The notes beneath the pieces are model-generated. The model was not told where the DNA came from and searched no databases. It worked only from the letters and a program-made list of their open reading frames with translations. A DNA stretch of 64,000 nucleotides from NCBI GenBank assembly GCA_046293395.1, contig JBKBOU010000003.1, positions 124,001 to 188,000 on the forward strand. The letters run 5' to 3'. The DNA is from CAYNRA01 sp046293395. GTDB taxonomy: Bacteria > Bacteroidota > Bacteroidia > Cytophagales > Spirosomataceae. Below are positions 53,482 to 62,455 of this stretch, in pieces (the first letter of the stretch is position 1; each line of letters begins with the position of its first letter). A program made the position numbers and the translations under genes.

Positions 53482-54063
53482 GTGAATAAGACATTACGGA
53501 CATATCACATTGCTATTCAGGCACTTGAAGAGAAAAGGTACACATACGATTTTTCGGGTGATACACAGTTTTTCACGTCGTTTGAGCAAGACATCATTCA
53601 AAAGGGCACTTTTGACGCTCACATTATTTTGGATAAGACCGCCACAATGATTCGTGTGCAGTTCCAAATCAAGGGTAGTATTGAGCTCATTTGTGACCGT
53701 AGTTTGGAGCCATTCACGGAGGAAGTATATGTCGAAGAACCGTATGTATTCAAATTTGGAGAAACAGCGGACATTATCGGAGATGGCATTGAGATTATTC
53801 CATTTGGAACACCAGAAATCAATGTAGCACAGCATATCCTTGATTTTCTGATTCTATCTGTACCCATGAAGCGCATTCATCCAGATTTACGGGAGGAAGA
53901 TGAGGAAGACGATGAAGAAGTGACGGCATTCCTTGTTTACTCAGATGCCTCTGATGAGGACGAAGAAGAGGATACCGAAGCTGAAGAGGAGAAAGAAGAA
54001 GAAGCTCCACAAGAAGTTGACCCGCGTTGGGCGGCTCTTTTAAAATTGAAAAATTTAAATTGA
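53482..54063 (+). CDS. DUF177/YceD-family protein with acidic C-terminal tail
   Basis: 193 residues from a GTG start (MNKTLRTYHIAIQALEE). YceD/DUF177 proteins accompany rpmF in many bacteria and have been tied to 23S rRNA or 50S assembly. The usual pair of cysteines is reduced: the segment is ELIC71DRS74LEPF, where the second Cys of the typical CxxC-like motif is Ser. After residue about 140 the protein becomes very acidic (EEDEEDDEE and a later EDEEEDTEAEEEKEEE) and ends with VDPRWAALLKLKNLN. rpmF starts 33 bp later. Confidence 0.85.
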   Translation: MNKTLRTYHIAIQALEEKRYTYDFSGDTQFFTSFEQDIIQKGTFDAHIILDKTATMIRVQFQIKGSIELICDRSLEPFTEEVYVEEPYVFKFGETADIIGDGIEIIPFGTPEINVAQHILDFLILSVPMKRIHPDLREEDEEDDEEVTAFLVYSDASDEDEEEDTEAEEEKEEEAPQEVDPRWAALLKLKNLN

Positions 54064-54096
54064 ATTTTTATACGTTAATTATTTTTTAGATAAAAA

Positions 54097-54282
54097 ATGG
54101 CACATCCTAAACGAAGAATTTCGACAACGAGAAGAGATAAGCGTAGAACTCATGACTCTTTGACAGCAAAGGCGTTATCAGTAGATGGTACAACTGGTGA
54201 AATCCATGTTCGTCACCGTGCACACGTTTATGAAGGAAACTTGTATTACAAAGGAAAATTAGTAGTTGAAAACTACCAATAA
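54097..54282 (+). CDS. rpmF: 50S ribosomal protein bL32, zinc-free form
   Basis: 61 residues: MAHPKRRISTTRRDKRRTHD at the N-terminus, then HVRHRAHVYEGNLYYKGKLVV. The four cysteines of the zinc-ribbon form are absent, so this is the C-minus type. It sits between yceD and plsX as in many genomes, and a strong terminator follows it. Confidence 0.97.
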   Translation: MAHPKRRISTTRRDKRRTHDSLTAKALSVDGTTGEIHVRHRAHVYEGNLYYKGKLVVENYQ

Positions 54283-54299
54283 TTTACCTTTTCTCTGGC

Positions 54300-54338
54300 T
54301 AGGTAACTAAGGTAACCAAACCTTAGTTACCTATTTTT
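54300..54338 (+). terminator. Intrinsic terminator after rpmF
   Basis: A perfect 13-bp stem (54300-54312 with 54321-54333), an 8-nt loop and five Ts, about 57 bp before plsX. Confidence 0.9.
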
Positions 54339-54394
54339 ACGCTTAGGCGAAAAGTACTTTAATCCTATTTCCGGAATAAGCTAACCAATTGTTT

Positions 54395-55336
54395 ATGAAA
54401 ATTGCCGTTGACGCAATGGGAGGCGACTTTGCCCCCAAAGCAGTTGTGGAAGGTGCTATCTTGGCAGCAAACGAGCTACCTGAACACATCAAAATCGTTC
54501 TTATCGGACAAGAAGAGCTTATACTTCCGTTACTCCAAGAAGGTACATATCCTTCCGGTTCTATTGAGGTTGTTCATGCACCTGAAGTCATTGACATGGA
54601 TGAACACCCCACCAAAGCTCTCACGCAAAAGCCCAATTCTAGTATTGTTTACGGCTTTACCCTTCTCAAAGAAAAAAAAGTAGATGCCTTTTGTAGCGCC
54701 GGTAATACAGGTGCCATGATGGTAGGCTCTTTATTCATCTTAAAGACAGTTGGCAACATCCAACGCCCTCCTATTGCAGGTTTCTTCCCCCTCATAAACG
54801 GTGCATACAGTCTCATGCTCGATATTGGCGCAAATGCAGATTGTAAACCAGAGGTTCTCGTTCAATTTGCAGAACTAGGTTCTCTCTATGCCCAATTTTC
54901 GCTTGGAATTGAAAACCCCAAAGTTGCACTTCTAAGTATTGGTGAAGAGGAACAAAAGGGTTCAACGGTGGTTCAAGCAACTCATCAGTTACTCAAGACC
55001 AATGAAAAGATTAACTTTATAGGGAATGTAGAAGGCAGAAACATGTTTGAAGGCAAAGCAGATGTCATCGTGACAGAAGGCTTTACGGGCAATGTCATCT
55101 ACAAGATGGGGGAATCCATGTATGAATATGTAGCCAGCAAAGGCATTTCTGACCCTTTCATTAACCGAATGAACTACGAAGTTGCCGGAGGCAGCCCGAT
55201 TATTGGTGTCCGAGGAAACGTCATTGTCGCACATGGAATTTCTTCTCCGTTAGCTATCAAAAATATGATTCTCCTTGGTCAACGCCAGGCACAATCGGGT
55301 GTGGTAGCAAAAATTGAGGAAGCATTTCAAGAATAA
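54395..55336 (+). CDS. plsX: Phosphate acyltransferase PlsX
   Basis: 313 residues from the ATG at 54395 (MKIAVDAMGGDFAPKAVVEGA). It makes acyl-phosphate from acyl-ACP for phospholipid synthesis. Typical segments: AVDAMGGDFAP, ALTQKPNSSIVYGF, FCSAGNTGAMMVGSLF, LDIGANADCKPEVLVQFA, NVEGRNMFEGKADVIVTEGFTGNVIYK. fabH follows after 25 bp. Confidence 0.97.
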   Translation: MKIAVDAMGGDFAPKAVVEGAILAANELPEHIKIVLIGQEELILPLLQEGTYPSGSIEVVHAPEVIDMDEHPTKALTQKPNSSIVYGFTLLKEKKVDAFCSAGNTGAMMVGSLFILKTVGNIQRPPIAGFFPLINGAYSLMLDIGANADCKPEVLVQFAELGSLYAQFSLGIENPKVALLSIGEEEQKGSTVVQATHQLLKTNEKINFIGNVEGRNMFEGKADVIVTEGFTGNVIYKMGESMYEYVASKGISDPFINRMNYEVAGGSPIIGVRGNVIVAHGISSPLAIKNMILLGQRQAQSGVVAKIEEAFQE

Positions 55337-55361
55337 GTTAAGACCGCTAAACGAACCAAAA

Positions 55362-56357
55362 ATGAATATGCGCGCAGCAATCACTGGTGTCCACGGCTAT
55401 CTTCCAGATTATATTTTGACCAATGAAGAATTGGAAAAAATGGTAGATACAAACGACGAATGGATCACCTCAAGAACGGGTATCAAGGAAAGAAGAATAC
55501 TCAAAGACCCGAATTTAGGCACGTCTTTCATGGCAGCAGAGGCCGTAAAGGGACTTCTTGCCAAGACAAATACAGACCCCAAAGACATTGATTTAGTCAT
55601 TTGTGCTACTGTCACACCAGACTATCTATTCCCTTCCACAGCTAATCTAGTCTGTACACAAGTGGGTATCCCAGCTATCGGAAGTTTCGATATTCTCGCC
55701 GCTTGTTCTGGCTTTTTATATGCTTTATCTGTTGGTTCACAATTTATTGAATCTGGTAGATACAAAAAAGTAATCGTAATTGGTGGTGATAAAATGTCTT
55801 CTATCGTGGACTACACAGACAGAACAACATGTGTTCTCTTCGGAGATGGTGCGGGTGCCGTATTACTTGAACCTTCGAAAGATGAAACAGGTATTCAAGA
55901 TTTTATTCTTAAATCTGATGGCACAGGAGAAAATCATCTCATTATGAAAGGAGGCGGCAGTAGATTCCCTGCCTCTCATGAAACCATTGATAACAGATGG
56001 CATCACATTACGCAAGAAGGTCCTTCAGTATTCAAGTTTGCAGTGACCAACATGGCAGATGTTTCCGCAGAAATCATGGAAAAGAACAATTTAGTAGGCG
56101 ATGATATAGCCTGGCTCGTTCCACACCAAGCAAACAAGCGAATCATTGATGCTACTGCCAACAGAATGGGAATTGGCCCTGAAAAGGTCATGCTCAATAT
56201 TCAAAAATACGGCAATACAACAGCAGGAACGATTCCACTTTGTCTCTTTGACTATGAATCGCAACTAAAAAAAGGAGATAACCTTGTTTTAGCTGCCTTT
56301 GGCGGTGGTTTTACTTGGGGCTCTTGCTATATAAAATGGGCATACGACCCTGCTTGA
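55362..56357 (+). CDS. fabH: 3-oxoacyl-[acyl-carrier-protein] synthase III
   Basis: 331 residues from the ATG at 55362 (MNMRAAITGVHGYLPDY); a second ATG two codons later is also possible. It starts fatty-acid chains by condensing acyl-CoA with malonyl-ACP. The catalytic Cys is in DILAACSGFLYAL, the His in VPHQANKRII and the Asn in KYGNTTAGTIPL. The longer frame overlapping plsX is not needed. It is part of the plsX-fabH-efp run. Confidence 0.96.
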   Translation: MNMRAAITGVHGYLPDYILTNEELEKMVDTNDEWITSRTGIKERRILKDPNLGTSFMAAEAVKGLLAKTNTDPKDIDLVICATVTPDYLFPSTANLVCTQVGIPAIGSFDILAACSGFLYALSVGSQFIESGRYKKVIVIGGDKMSSIVDYTDRTTCVLFGDGAGAVLLEPSKDETGIQDFILKSDGTGENHLIMKGGGSRFPASHETIDNRWHHITQEGPSVFKFAVTNMADVSAEIMEKNNLVGDDIAWLVPHQANKRIIDATANRMGIGPEKVMLNIQKYGNTTAGTIPLCLFDYESQLKKGDNLVLAAFGGGFTWGSCYIKWAYDPA

Positions 56358-56400
56358 TTTTAGATTAATCATTTTTCAAAAATACACTTAGATACATACA

Positions 56401-56970
56401 ATGGCGAGTACAGCTGATTTTAGAAATGGACTATGCTTAGAATGGAATAATGATTTATATGTAATCGTTGAATTCCAACACGTAAAACCTGGAAAAGGAG
56501 CTGCGTTTGTTCGTACAAAACTCCGTAACATCAAAACAGGACGGGTTTTGGATAATACGTTCTCTGCAGGTGAAAAAGTAACAACTGCCCGCATCGAAAA
56601 ACATACTTTCCAATTCTTATACAAGGATGATATGGGGTATAATTTCATGAATAATGAGACATTTGAGCAAATTAGCTTAAACGAAAACATGGTTCCGCAA
56701 GCAGACCTCATGAAAGAAGGACAAGAAGTAGATATGCTCATTCACGCAGAAACAGAAACTCCGTTGTCTGTTGAACTACCAGCTTATGTTGAGCTTCGCG
56801 TAACTTATACTGAACCTGGCGTAAAAGGAGATACAGCAACAAATGCAGGAAAACCCGCTACTTTGGAGACAGGCGCAACAATTAAAGTACCTTTATTCAT
56901 TGATAATGAGGAACTTATCCGAGTAAACACATCTACGTATGAATACGATTCACGCGTAAAAGAGAAATAA
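56401..56970 (+). CDS. efp: Elongation factor P
   Basis: 189 residues with three beta-barrel domains. The tip of the first carries the modifiable K32 in HVKPGKGAAFVRTKL, which contacts stalled peptidyl-tRNA at polyproline stretches. No modifying enzyme (epmA, epmB, earP or ymfI-like) is in the window, so the type of modification cannot be told. It is followed by a strong terminator. Confidence 0.97.
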   Translation: MASTADFRNGLCLEWNNDLYVIVEFQHVKPGKGAAFVRTKLRNIKTGRVLDNTFSAGEKVTTARIEKHTFQFLYKDDMGYNFMNNETFEQISLNENMVPQADLMKEGQEVDMLIHAETETPLSVELPAYVELRVTYTEPGVKGDTATNAGKPATLETGATIKVPLFIDNEELIRVNTSTYEYDSRVKEK

Positions 56971-56979
56971 AAATAATCT

Positions 56980-57019
56980 AAAAAAGACGACTATATCTAC
57001 TTTATAGGCGTCTTTTTTC
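56980..57019 (+). terminator. Intrinsic terminator after efp
   Basis: Outer stem AAAAAGACG (56981-56989) with CGTCTTTTT (57009-57017), inner stem CTATA/TATAG (56991-56995 with 57003-57007), then Ts. Confidence 0.88.
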
Positions 57020-57073
57020 TTATTTTGCCCACGCATTTATAGATTTTTCTTACCTGTAAATAACTTAAACGAA

Positions 57074-57547
57074 ATGGAGACAAAAGAAATACAAAAACTG
57101 ATTGATTTTATATCAAATTCAGGACTGGACGAAGTGAACATCGAAACAGCTGATTTAAAGCTAAGTATTAAAAGATATTCTCAAACAGCTGCTGTTGCTC
57201 ATGTTGCAGCTCCTGCACCTGTTGCCGTTCAAGCTGCGCCTGTGGTTTCCGCAGCACCAGCAACGCCTGCAACCACTACTCCTGAGCCCGCAACGGCTGC
57301 CTCAAACCTAATCACGGTAAAATCACCGATGATTGGCACGTTCTATCGCGCTGGGGGGCCAGATAAACCTAATTTTGTTGAAATAGGTACAGAAATCAAA
57401 GGTGGCCAAGTACTTTGTATCATTGAAGCAATGAAACTTTTCAATGAAATCGAATCAGAAGTTTCAGGTAAAATCGTCAAGATACTCGTCGATGACGCAA
57501 CTCCAGTAGAGTTTGACCAACCTTTATTCTTGGTAGAACCTAACTGA
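57074..57547 (+). CDS. accB: Biotin carboxyl carrier protein of acetyl-CoA carboxylase
   Basis: 157 residues. An N-terminal BC-binding helix (METKEIQKLIDFISNSGLDEV) leads through an Ala/Pro-rich linker (about 40-75) to the biotinyl domain, whose target K121 is in CIIEAMKLFNEIE. It carries CO2 between AccC and the carboxyltransferase. birA at 35.5 kb is the likely biotin ligase. accC follows 75 bp on. Confidence 0.97.
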   Translation: METKEIQKLIDFISNSGLDEVNIETADLKLSIKRYSQTAAVAHVAAPAPVAVQAAPVVSAAPATPATTTPEPATAASNLITVKSPMIGTFYRAGGPDKPNFVEIGTEIKGGQVLCIIEAMKLFNEIESEVSGKIVKILVDDATPVEFDQPLFLVEPN

Positions 57548-57622
57548 AAATAGGGTACTCCCCTATGCAATCCATCTTTTCTTGTAGAAAGAAAGGAAAA
57601 CACAAATCAATCCTTGAAGAGT

Positions 57623-58966
57623 ATGTTCAAAAAAATACTTATAGCAAACAGAGGCGAAATTGCCCTACGGATTATCCGTACTTGCAGAGAAATGGGAATC
57701 AAAACGGTAGCAGTTTATTCTACTGCTGACAGAGACTCGTTGCATGTCCGTTTTGCTGATGAAGCCGTCTGTATTGGCCCTCCCTCTAGTAAATTATCCT
57801 ACCTGAGCATTCAAAACATTATTTCAGCTGCTGAAATCACGAATGCGGATGCGATTCATCCAGGATACGGTTTTTTGTCTGAAAATGCAGAGTTTTCACG
57901 CATTTGTTCAGAATACGGTATCAAATTCATTGGTGCCACTGCCGAACAAATCAACCTAATGGGAGATAAAGCTACGGCAAAAGATACGATGAAAAAAGCC
58001 GGTGTACCTGTAATTCCTGGTTCAGATGGACTTATTGATTCCGTTGAAGAAGGTATTGCTATTGCCCAAGAAATCGGTTATCCTGTCATTGTCAAAGCTA
58101 CTGCGGGTGGTGGCGGTCGTGGTATGCGAATCATCAATAATGATTCTGAATTTCAGAAAGCATGGGATGATGCAAAGATGGAGTCAGGTGCGGCTTTCGG
58201 GAATGATGGCCTTTATTTAGAGAAATTCGTAGAGGAGCCTAGACATATTGAGATTCAGATTGTCGGCGACCAATACGGAAAAGTATGCCACTTATCTGAA
58301 AGAGACTGTTCCATTCAACGGCGTCACCAAAAGTTGGTAGAAGAAACTCCTTCTCCTATTCTTACGCAAGAACTCAGAGAAAAAATGGGTGAAGCGGCTG
58401 TCAATGGAGCAAAAGCGATTGGCTACGAAGGAGCTGGAACTGTTGAATTTTTGGTGGATAAGCACAATCAGTTCTATTTCATGGAAATGAATACGCGAAT
58501 CCAAGTAGAACATCCAATTACAGAAGAAGTAACTGATTTTGACTTAATTAAAGAGCAAATTAAAGTAGCTGCGGGTCTTCCTATCTCAGGAAAGAATTAC
58601 TTCCCGAAATTATTTTCGATGGAATGCCGAATAAATGCAGAAGACCCTGCAAATAATTTCAGACCTTCTCCAGGAACAATCAAAAGTATGCATATTCCAG
58701 GCGGACATGGTGTTCGGATTGATAGCCACGTGTATGCGGGCTATACAATTCCTCCAAACTATGACTCCATGATTGCGAAACTCATCGTGACGGCACAAAC
58801 ACGAGAAGAAGTGCTGGTTCGAATGAAACGAGCGCTTCAAGAATTTTATATAGAAGGTATCAAAACGACGATTCCCTTCCATTTGAAACTCATGGATGAC
58901 CCACAGTTCCAGTCAGGAATTTTTACAACGAAGTTTTTGGAGTCCTTTGATTTCAGCGATATATAA
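57623..58966 (+). CDS. accC: Biotin carboxylase of acetyl-CoA carboxylase
   Basis: 447 residues from the ATG at 57623 (MFKKILIANRGEIALRI). ATP-grasp enzyme: VKATAGGGGRGMRIINN is the glycine-rich ATP loop, ERDCSIQRRHQKLVEE and FMEMNTRIQVEHPITEEVTDFDL hold the metal and biotin residues. With AccB it is one operon; the carboxyltransferase genes accA and accD are not in the window. Confidence 0.98.
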   Translation: MFKKILIANRGEIALRIIRTCREMGIKTVAVYSTADRDSLHVRFADEAVCIGPPSSKLSYLSIQNIISAAEITNADAIHPGYGFLSENAEFSRICSEYGIKFIGATAEQINLMGDKATAKDTMKKAGVPVIPGSDGLIDSVEEGIAIAQEIGYPVIVKATAGGGGRGMRIINNDSEFQKAWDDAKMESGAAFGNDGLYLEKFVEEPRHIEIQIVGDQYGKVCHLSERDCSIQRRHQKLVEETPSPILTQELREKMGEAAVNGAKAIGYEGAGTVEFLVDKHNQFYFMEMNTRIQVEHPITEEVTDFDLIKEQIKVAAGLPISGKNYFPKLFSMECRINAEDPANNFRPSPGTIKSMHIPGGHGVRIDSHVYAGYTIPPNYDSMIAKLIVTAQTREEVLVRMKRALQEFYIEGIKTTIPFHLKLMDDPQFQSGIFTTKFLESFDFSDI

Positions 58967-58970
58967 AAAC

Positions 58971-59000
58971 AAAAAAGATGGCCGAAAGCCATCTTTTTTG
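58971..59000. terminator. Bidirectional terminator between accC and the sigma-partner gene
   Basis: A perfect 12-bp stem (58971-58982 with 58988-58999), a CGAAA loop, and T-runs in both directions. Confidence 0.93.
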
Positions 59001-59002
59001 TT

Positions 59003-59236
59003 TTATTTCACTTTGTACTCCCTTGAAAAGTCGAGAATACGATGTACTGTTTGGGCAGAGGGTTCATACTGAATTTTGTTCAACTGAGCCATAAGATCCA
59101 TACAATCTAAGTATAAATCAAGGGTGGCTGAGTCAGTCATCAGCAATTCTTCCATCTGTTCGTTTTCTTCTGAAGTGGTTTCATTATACAAATAACGAAT
59201 CACATCATTTGGGTTCTGTGTACAGGTTTGTGTCAT
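59003..59236 (-). CDS. Small acidic protein co-encoded with an ECF sigma factor
   Basis: 77 residues from the ATG at 59236 (MTQTCTQNPNDVIRYLYNETTSEE), or 79 from 59242. It overlaps the 3' end of the sigma gene by 32 bp. The first 30 residues resemble the start of anti-sigma factors (IRYLYNETTSEENEQMEELL), but there is no transmembrane segment and no zinc motif. It is predicted helical. It may bind the sigma factor; I do not recognise a named family. Confidence 0.7.
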   Translation of the reverse strand: MTQTCTQNPNDVIRYLYNETTSEENEQMEELLMTDSATLDLYLDCMDLMAQLNKIQYEPSAQTVHRILDFSREYKVK

Positions 59237-59810
59237 AGGCATATACGGATTTACTCATCATTTTACGTAGATTGATGAGAGCATAGCGCATACGACCCAA
59301 TGCTGTATTGATACTCACTCCAGTTGCTTCAGCGATTTCCTGAAAACTCATTTCCTCATAGTGACGCATAATGAGAACTTCACGTTGCTGCTCAGGCAAT
59401 TTCTTGATTAATGAGCGAAGGTGCTCGTGGGATTCTTTTTTTACTTGCAAAGACTCCGTGGACTCCTCCGAAAAACTAAGTGTATTAAACACCTGACTCC
59501 CATCCTCAAGTACGACATTGGGGTAGCGTTTATCTCTCCGGAAATAATCGATGGCTAAGTTATGGGCTATCCGCAGAATCCAAGGTAAAAACTTACCTTC
59601 TTCATTGTAACGCCCATTACGTAGCGTTTTTACAGCTTTTATAAAAGTGTCTTGCATGAGGTCTTCTGCCACATATTGATCTTTTACAACAAGCACAATG
59701 GTTGTGAAAACTTTGGATTTGTAGCGCTTTACTAATGTATTGAACGCACTTTCATCACCTTTGATATAGGCAGATACAAGCTCACAATCGTTAACTTGGA
59801 CTTTTTCCAT
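59205..59810 (-). CDS. ECF-type RNA polymerase sigma factor
   Basis: 201 residues. Region 2: SAFNTLVKRYKSKVFTTIVLVVKDQYVAEDLMQDTFIKAVKTLRNGRYNEEGKFLPWILRIAHNLAIDYFRRDKR. Region 4: LIKKLPEQQREVLIMRHYEEMSFQEIAEATGVSINTALGRMRYALINLRK. It is well separated in sequence from the sigma factor at 50.2 kb. Its only partner is a small overlapping acidic protein; no membrane anti-sigma factor follows. I see no consensus -33/-7 promoter before it, so it may use its own or another ECF promoter. Confidence 0.94.
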   Translation of the reverse strand: MEKVQVNDCELVSAYIKGDESAFNTLVKRYKSKVFTTIVLVVKDQYVAEDLMQDTFIKAVKTLRNGRYNEEGKFLPWILRIAHNLAIDYFRRDKRYPNVVLEDGSQVFNTLSFSEESTESLQVKKESHEHLRSLIKKLPEQQREVLIMRHYEEMSFQEIAEATGVSINTALGRMRYALINLRKMMSKSVYAYDTNLYTEPK

Positions 59811-60052
59811 TTTCGATATACAATTTAGTTAACGTAGAAGTCTTATACCATATTGTGATGATTAATTGAATTGAAGTTGAATTAATTTTTCGAAAGATAG
59901 AGAAAAAAAAGTGAATATGTCAAGTACTATTTATGAAAATTTTATTTTTCTACTACAAATTTGTACTTTGAAGTCATTACAAACCCTTTTCATTTTGGTT
60001 TTTGGTATAATATTTGTCAAACTGTTTTTTACAAAGATTATCATTCTGTAAA

Positions 60053-61147
60053 ATGCACCTATTCCTCGAACAACAAAAATTTTCCATCGCATTCCTTTTC
60101 TTCGCTCTCTTTTCTTTCACCGTTTTCGCACAAAGAGACCGGATTGTCACACAAGCTGGCGAAGAAATACGATGCAAAATTGCAGAAGAAACACCTGCAA
60201 GATTTTCCTACTTTTACATTAATCCAACAGGGCAAGTAGCTAAAAATCAAATATTTAAAAGCTTAGTTACTCAATTTGATTACAATTATTATCCTGAAAA
60301 TATCAGCGAAGATAAGGTTTTTAGGGATTCAAAAAGTAAAACAGAAACCGTATCACGTTTTGCTACTCCGCCAAGTGTTCAGGAAAAGCCAAGTAAAGCA
60401 ACTCCACAAAGCAAGTCGGTTTCACGTCCCTCAGTTACAGAATCTACTCCAGAAATAAACTCCCCTGCTCCCGCTCGTTCAAAAAATGTATCTGATTATT
60501 ATTTTTCGGGTACAACCTTTGGTTTGCGAGGTGGTTTAACAAATTATATGGCTTCCTCTTCACCTGTTGCAGCCAACTCCGAATTATTTTATGACCGCCT
60601 ATACCGTGCATATCATGGTTCTGCGGATCTTACCTATTTTTTCAATAAAGGCATAGGAATAGGTATCAAAGCCTCTCAATTACGAAGTACGAGCGAAGGA
60701 GACGGTATCGAATTTTTCAATGGGTTACTGCAAGAACAATCCACCGGTTTTGTCCAAATAAACCGAATTGTAACCTCAATTGCACCTATGATTTCATTGA
60801 GATATGTACTTGACCCAAAGACTTTTGTTTATTTGAATGGAGCGGCAGGCATGTTTCAGCTGAACGAATCAGGGGTATTTTTAACGGATGTTTTCAAAGC
60901 AAAAGGGATGAACTTGGGAATTTCTGGAACGTTGGGTTTTGACTTTCTACTAGGAAAAAACCTCAAAAAGAGTGGTATTGCCCTAAATATAGAGGCTGGC
61001 TACTCTTCGAATAACCAGCCTCTGATTGATTACGGACAAGGTGCTAAAACATTAGCAAATCCGCTAGATTTATCACATTTAAGCCTAAGTATGGGTGTAA
61101 AATGGATGAAAATTCCGACAGCTCGAAAAAAACGTGTGAGGTCATAA
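60053..61147 (+). CDS. Secreted outer-membrane-type hypothetical protein
   Basis: 364 residues from the ATG at 60053, with a signal peptide ending FTVFAQ. The frame is open from a TTG at 60014, but that start would bury the signal peptide. Residues about 28-75 (DRIVTQAGEEIRCKIAEETPARFSYFYINPTGQVAKNQI) form a small beta-domain found at the start of many Bacteroidota surface proteins. A Ser/Pro/Lys linker (about 95-145) leads to a probable eight-stranded beta-barrel (FGLRGGLTNYM, ADLTYFFNKGIGIGIKASQL, LGISGTLGFDFLLG, LSLSMGVKWMKI). Function unknown. Confidence 0.8.
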   Translation: MHLFLEQQKFSIAFLFFALFSFTVFAQRDRIVTQAGEEIRCKIAEETPARFSYFYINPTGQVAKNQIFKSLVTQFDYNYYPENISEDKVFRDSKSKTETVSRFATPPSVQEKPSKATPQSKSVSRPSVTESTPEINSPAPARSKNVSDYYFSGTTFGLRGGLTNYMASSSPVAANSELFYDRLYRAYHGSADLTYFFNKGIGIGIKASQLRSTSEGDGIEFFNGLLQEQSTGFVQINRIVTSIAPMISLRYVLDPKTFVYLNGAAGMFQLNESGVFLTDVFKAKGMNLGISGTLGFDFLLGKNLKKSGIALNIEAGYSSNNQPLIDYGQGAKTLANPLDLSHLSLSMGVKWMKIPTARKKRVRS

Positions 61148-62455
61148 GATTACATCTCCGTACAAGTCAAACTCCTCTGTATGTGTGATTTTGACTTGTG
61201 CGAAGTCACCCAAACGAACCAAATATTTCGAGGCATCCACAAGTACTTCATTATCTACCTCTGGGGAGTCATACTGTGTTCTTCCAATAAAGAAATCACC
61301 CTCTTTTCTATCAAAAAGAACTTTGTATTCTTTGCCCACTTTACTTTCGTTCATTTCCTTCGAAATACCTTGTTGAAGTTCCATGATGATGTCTGCTCTC
61401 TCCTGTTTGACTTCAGGCTCGACATCATCTTCCATAGAAAACGAGTGTGTATTTTCTTCGTGCGAATACTGAAAAATTCCGAGGCGTTCGAACCGCATTT
61501 TTTCTACAAAGTGATACATTTCTTCGAACATTTCTTCTGATTCTCCAGGATGCCCAGCGATGAGTGTCGTCCGAATAGCAATATCTGGTACAATATCCCG
61601 AATAGAATGTATCAATGCCTCTGTTTTTTCACGTGTTATACCTCTTCTCATTTTCTTGAGCATTTCAGTAGAACCGTGCTGCAATGGCATATCGAGGTAT
61701 TTACAAACATTACTGTATTTATTCATCACCTCCAATACATCCATGGGAAAACCAGCTGGATATGCATATTGTAGCCGAATCCAGTCAATGCCTTCGACAT
61801 CCGCCAGTTTTTCAAGTAATTCTGATAAATTTCTTTTGTTGTAGATGTCTAATCCATAATATGTTAAGTCTTGGGCTATAAGAATCAACTCTTTTGTCCC
61901 TTTTTTAGCTAGGTTTTTTGCTTCCAAGACGAGCGAGTCCATGTCGCGGGAAACGTGTTTTCCACGCATCAGCGGAATTGCACAAAACGAGCAAGGTCTA
62001 TCGCAACCTTCTGCGATTTTCAGGTAAGCAAAATGTGCGGGGGTTGTCAAAAGACGTTCACCGACGAGTTCGTGTTTGTAATCTGCTTTGAGGGTTTTCA
62101 GCAGTCGAGCAAGTTCATTTGTTCCGAACCAAGAGTCCACTTGAGGGATTTCCTGAGACAGCTCATCCTTATATCTATGTGATAAACAACCAGTTACATA
62201 TACTTTATCTACAAATCCTTGTTCTTTTGCATCGACATAACGGAGGATGGTATCAATCGATTCTTGCTTGGCATTATCTATGAATCCACACGTATTGATG
62301 ACGACAATGCTGGAATCATCTTTCTTTGATTCGTGCTCTACTTCGAGGCCATTGCCTTTGAGTTGGGTAAAAAGCACCTCAGAGTCCACTACATTTTTGG
62401 AGCACCCTAGCGTAACGATATTTACCTTATTTTTTTTTAGTCCTTTTGTTTTCAT
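61142..62455 (-). CDS. rimO: Ribosomal protein uS12 methylthiotransferase RimO
   Basis: 437 residues. It methylthiolates Asp88 of uS12. The N-terminal MTTase domain has NIVTLGCSKNVVDSEVLFTQL and VINTCGFIDNAKQESIDTI; the radical-SAM motif is CDRPCSFCAIPLMRG; the C-terminal TRAM domain ends in AQVKITHTEEFDLYGDVI. It overlaps the upstream Mce-family gene by 4 bp (ATGA) and is therefore translationally coupled to it. Confidence 0.97.
   Translation of the reverse strand: MKTKGLKKNKVNIVTLGCSKNVVDSEVLFTQLKGNGLEVEHESKKDDSSIVVINTCGFIDNAKQESIDTILRYVDAKEQGFVDKVYVTGCLSHRYKDELSQEIPQVDSWFGTNELARLLKTLKADYKHELVGERLLTTPAHFAYLKIAEGCDRPCSFCAIPLMRGKHVSRDMDSLVLEAKNLAKKGTKELILIAQDLTYYGLDIYNKRNLSELLEKLADVEGIDWIRLQYAYPAGFPMDVLEVMNKYSNVCKYLDMPLQHGSTEMLKKMRRGITREKTEALIHSIRDIVPDIAIRTTLIAGHPGESEEMFEEMYHFVEKMRFERLGIFQYSHEENTHSFSMEDDVEPEVKQERADIIMELQQGISKEMNESKVGKEYKVLFDRKEGDFFIGRTQYDSPEVDNEVLVDASKYLVRLGDFAQVKITHTEEFDLYGDVIL

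Noticed and set aside
53880..54010. Purine-rich repetitive DNA (GAGGAAGA-type units)
   Set aside because: It is the coding sequence of the acidic tail of the YceD-family protein, not a separate repeat element.
57200..57310. Low-complexity GC-richer repeat-like stretch
   Set aside because: It encodes the Ala/Pro linker of AccB, which is normally repetitive.
59860..59900. Short TTGAAT-like repeats and AT-rich tract upstream of the second ECF sigma gene
   Set aside because: The units are short and irregular; I see no array structure or operator symmetry and consider it AT-rich intergenic sequence.
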